From Anaerobranca californiensis DSM 14826 (GTDB lineage: Bacteria > Bacillota > Proteinivoracia > Proteinivoracales > Proteinivoracaceae): a DNA stretch of 64,000 nt. This document shows positions 63,332 to 64,000 of the stretch, piece by piece. A program made the translations under genes and the position numbers. The stretch lies in the NCBI RefSeq assembly GCF_900142275.1, contig NZ_FRAI01000005.1:434001-498000 (forward strand), read 5' to 3'. Every line of letters starts with the position of its first letter. Positions within the stretch are counted from its first letter, which is position 1. The notes beneath the pieces were generated by a model. The model made no database searches and was not told where the DNA came from. It saw only the letters and a list, made by a program, of their open reading frames with translations.

Positions 63332-64000
63332 TTACCCATTAGTATTGGCTTTTAAAAGATTAGCCCTTTTTTTACAAGTTAAACAGAATTCTTCTAGCCC
63401 TTTTTCTATAAATTCTTTTCCACATTTTCTACAAACTTTTATATTAAATTCCTTTTTAATTCTATATCCATCGATCTCAGACAAAACTAAGTCAGCAGAA
63501 ATGATACTTTTTTGCGGACACAGCTCTACACACAATCTACAATTGGTACATTGACTAATGTTAAAGGATAATTTGTTTTTTTCTAGTTTCCAAGCTTTAT
63601 TAGGACAGATTGCTTGACAAAAACCGCAGCCATCGCAATTCTCTGTCACATTCCACCCTTGTAATAGAGAATTTTCTTTGTCAAGGACTATATTTTCAAC
63701 CTTTAACCCTTTTAACTCCTCTAAAAAGATTTTTCTATGGTAAGGGGTTTTTGAGTTATTCTTTTTCTTCAAAACTTCTAAAGTTTTTTCCTTGGTTTGT
63801 TCTTTTAACATTACCATAAAGTCCCGTCGAGATAACTCTAGAACTTGTTGAGGTACATCTTTAGTATTGGTTATTAAATTAATATTAGATTTCAGATTAA
63901 AATTAGAAAGAAATTTTTGTGCTGCTTCTAAGTTTTCTTTAAAAATTTTATAATCTTTTTGTACCTGACAGTTTTCACATCCACTAACATTAAAGTAAAT
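63332..64000 (-). CDS. 4Fe-4S dicluster ferredoxin-like protein with zinc-ribbon tail (partial)
   Basis: The frame is open to the right edge, so at least 223 residues are encoded and the start is missing; the internal ATG at 63817 is not the true start. Two 4Fe-4S motifs are visible: CDGCGFCQAICPNKAW and CTNCRLCVELCPQKS. A C-terminal zinc-ribbon-like CRKCGKE...CLTCKKR follows. Near the edge, GCENCQ is another possible cluster or metal site, and LSRRDFM precedes the middle part. Partner unknown; this fits small electron-transfer proteins of anaerobes. Confidence 0.75.
   Translation of the reverse strand: MYFNVSGCENCQVQKDYKIFKENLEAAQKFLSNFNLKSNINLITNTKDVPQQVLELSRRDFMVMLKEQTKEKTLEVLKKKNNSKTPYHRKIFLEELKGLKVENIVLDKENSLLQGWNVTENCDGCGFCQAICPNKAWKLEKNKLSFNISQCTNCRLCVELCPQKSIISADLVLSEIDGYRIKKEFNIKVCRKCGKEFIEKGLEEFCLTCKKRANLLKANTNG

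Noticed and set aside
1-64000. Search for tRNA, rRNA, CRISPR and prophage
   Set aside because: No GTTCGA-type tRNA arm with matching stems, no regularly spaced repeats and no phage structural or integrase genes were seen by eye. A tRNAscan or CRISPR finder run would settle this.

Overview
The window is about 64 kb of AT-rich chromosome from a Gram-positive, anaerobic, probably spore-forming Clostridia-type bacterium. The signs are strong GGAGG-type ribosome sites, short TTGACA-17-TATAAT promoters, intrinsic terminators after most operons, a pyruvate formate-lyase pair, a flavodiiron protein, the AddAB nuclease, pyr operons with PyrR-type leaders and a DUF1657 protein. The gene set reminds me of Proteinivoraceae (Anaerobranca-like) fermenters; that is an impression from memory, not a search result.

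Layout. 1-4050: end of a flavin-reductase-like gene, a HAD phosphatase, and two E. coli-type S-adenosylmethionine decarboxylase genes (speD) on either side of a small MscS-type channel. 4122-9139: a radical SAM YgiQ gene with a one-base frameshift, an M3 oligoendopeptidase coupled to an esterase, and a DUF1622 membrane protein. 9140-9900: a decayed stretch with the start of an SPFH/virion-core-like gene, the tail of an IS3-family transposase, a frameshifted small ORF and one intact 48-residue membrane protein. 9902-16600: Nudix hydrolase, DEAD-box helicase, pflB-pflA, DegV and DUF1657. 16662-22653: pyrimidine synthesis, as pyrC-F-K-D-E on the minus strand and pyrB-I on the plus strand, from back-to-back promoters. 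22735-28171: DUF368 transporter-like protein, PLD-family synthase, GH31 glucosidase, YtxH and DUF948-like envelope proteins. 28165-34537: addB-addA. 34669-37134: flavodiiron protein and a eukaryote/archaeal-type histidyl-tRNA synthetase. 37259-42740: an opp/dpp-type peptide ABC operon. 42952-46886: BaiN/HI0933 flavoprotein, RecD2 helicase and a small sigma factor. 47122-54933: threonine aldolase-like enzyme, LysM-M23 peptidase, lipoprotein, a XRE regulator next to a 7TM GGDEF protein, VOC protein, an EAL-HDOD protein split by a frameshift and DUF441. 54951-57563: ECF S component, a XRE regulator divergent from an unrecognised gene, a GT51 transglycosylase and a permease fragment. 57562-59619: three overlapping prepilin-like genes. 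59719-64000: a YhaN/YhaO (SbcCD-like) pair and a ferredoxin gene running off the edge.

From about 35.9 kb to the right edge nearly everything is on the minus strand, as expected for leading-strand coding in Firmicutes. The best regulatory signal is the pyr divergon. The pyrC side carries a full PyrR attenuator (binding loop, antiterminator, terminator). The pyrB side carries a PyrR-type loop whose lower stem includes the pyrB Shine-Dalgarno sequence, suggesting transcriptional control one way and translational control the other. No pyrR or carAB is present here. Two genes (ygiQ and the EAL-HDOD gene) are each one base out of frame, and a small ORF may be too. These could be real mutations, recoding sites or sequencing errors. 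I found no CRISPR array, prophage, rRNA or tRNA.
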